From JAICTV01 sp035634055 (GTDB lineage Bacteria; Planctomycetota; Phycisphaerae; Tepidisphaerales; Tepidisphaeraceae), in contig DASQDR010000253.1 of assembly GCA_035634055.1 (NCBI GenBank), forward strand, positions 1-6,634: 6,634 bases of DNA, in the 5' to 3' direction. The notes beneath the pieces were generated by a model, which saw only the letters and a list, made by a program, of their open reading frames with translations, was not told where the DNA came from and did no database searches. Positions within the stretch are counted from its first letter, which is position 1. Every line of letters starts with the position of its first letter. Made by a program: the position numbers and the translations under genes. Shown here piece by piece: positions 6,341-6,634 of this stretch.

Positions 6341-6369
6341 AGCCGCCCCGGCGAATGGTTCAGGCGGCT
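6341..6369 (-). repeat. Inverted repeat in the leader of the BP74-like gene
   Basis: AGCCGCC (6341-6347) and GGCGGCT (6363-6369) form a 7-bp all but one GC stem with a 15-nt loop, ending 9 nt upstream of the GGGAGG. It could be an mRNA leader hairpin. A competing 5-bp pairing (CCTGA/TCAGG) overlaps it. No U-run follows. Confidence 0.3.
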
Positions 6370-6493
6370 GCGAGAAGAGTATCCCGCCCCCGCCTCGGCG
6401 TTACATCCCCCACTTCCGGGATCCCATCGCCGCCGCTGTCCGCGTCGCCGATCGCTAAGCAGTGCGGGGGCCCGCATGCCGCCGCGAGCGCGC

Positions 6494-6540
6494 AAAAAAG
6501 AAGCCCCCGGCAGCCTCGCGAGGAGGGATGCCGGGGGCTT
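6494..6540 (-). terminator. Intrinsic terminator after the 5S rRNA
   Basis: A perfect 12-bp stem (AAGCCCCCGGCA at 6501-6512 with TGCCGGGGGCTT at 6529-6540) encloses a 16-nt loop and is followed on the - strand by C and six T (6499-6494). The loop holds a further palindrome CCTCGCGAGG (6514-6523). Direction and position show that it ends transcription coming from the 5S rRNA, about 10 nt past its 3' end, and shields the BP74-like gene. Confidence 0.92.
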
Positions 6541-6551
6541 CGGTGTTCAAA

Positions 6552-6634
6552 CGCTGGCGGTGACCTACTTTCCCGCTGACGCAGTATCATCGGCTCCGCA
6601 GGCTTAACGACCGTGTTCGGAATGGGAACGGGTG
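6552..6634 (-). rRNA. rrf: 5S ribosomal RNA, 3' part, cut by the window edge
   Basis: Read on the - strand the sequence shows the 5S hallmarks CCCATTCCGAACACGG (loop C region) and GGGAAAGTAGGTCACCGCC (helix IV/V and the closing helix I strand). About 83 nt are visible; the first 30-35 nt of a normal 5S, including the 5' strand of helix I, lie beyond the right edge, so the exact 3' end near 6552 is an estimate. It is probably the last gene of a 16S-23S-5S operon on the - strand, since a strong terminator follows directly. Confidence 0.95.

Noticed and set aside
6402..6456. - strand reading IGDADSGGDGIPEVGDV, like a calcium-binding or dockerin-type loop
   Set aside because: The frame runs on from the terminator and 5S region, has no plausible start, and the match is a single short loop; chance in GC-rich DNA is likelier than a gene remnant.

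Overview
The window is a high-GC bacterial segment with dense, mostly housekeeping genes. It most resembles a planctomycete, and Phycisphaerae is my best guess. The clues are a secreted protein ending in a proline-rich I-P-L-P motif, a hydrophobic helix and basic residues (the PEP-CTERM/VPLP-like tail common in that group), plus small cysteine-rich and orphan genes. The assignment is inference from style and was not tested by any search.

Layout from left to right: (1) the 3' part of a class B penicillin-binding protein of the FtsI type on the + strand, cut by the left edge. (2) queA on the - strand, converging on it with about 40 nt between the stops. (3) A 240-nt divergent intergenic region with a perfect 7-5-7 inverted repeat and an AT-rich -10-like box, leading into a 72-codon + strand gene with a good ribosome binding site. 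(4) A - strand cluster read right to left: a UvrC-like protein with a decayed GIY-YIG site but an intact-looking four-cysteine cluster motif, a 105-residue four-cysteine protein, and the tyrosine recombinase xerD. The last two overlap in different frames. (5) A - strand secreted protein with a BP74-like domain and a C-terminal sorting tail. (6) A strong intrinsic terminator and the 3' part of a 5S rRNA on the - strand, cut by the right edge and presumably the end of an rRNA operon.

The genes cover cell-wall synthesis at division (FtsI), tRNA wobble modification (QueA), chromosome dimer resolution (XerD) and a probable DNA-repair-derived protein (UvrC-like). The UvrC-like, four-cysteine and xerD genes are close enough to be one transcription unit. 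I found no CRISPR array, insertion sequence, prophage or toxin-antitoxin pair, and no clearly new multi-gene system. The items most worth a second look are the degenerate UvrC-like protein, the xerD overlap with its frame switch, the four-cysteine protein, and the surface-sorted BP74-like protein.
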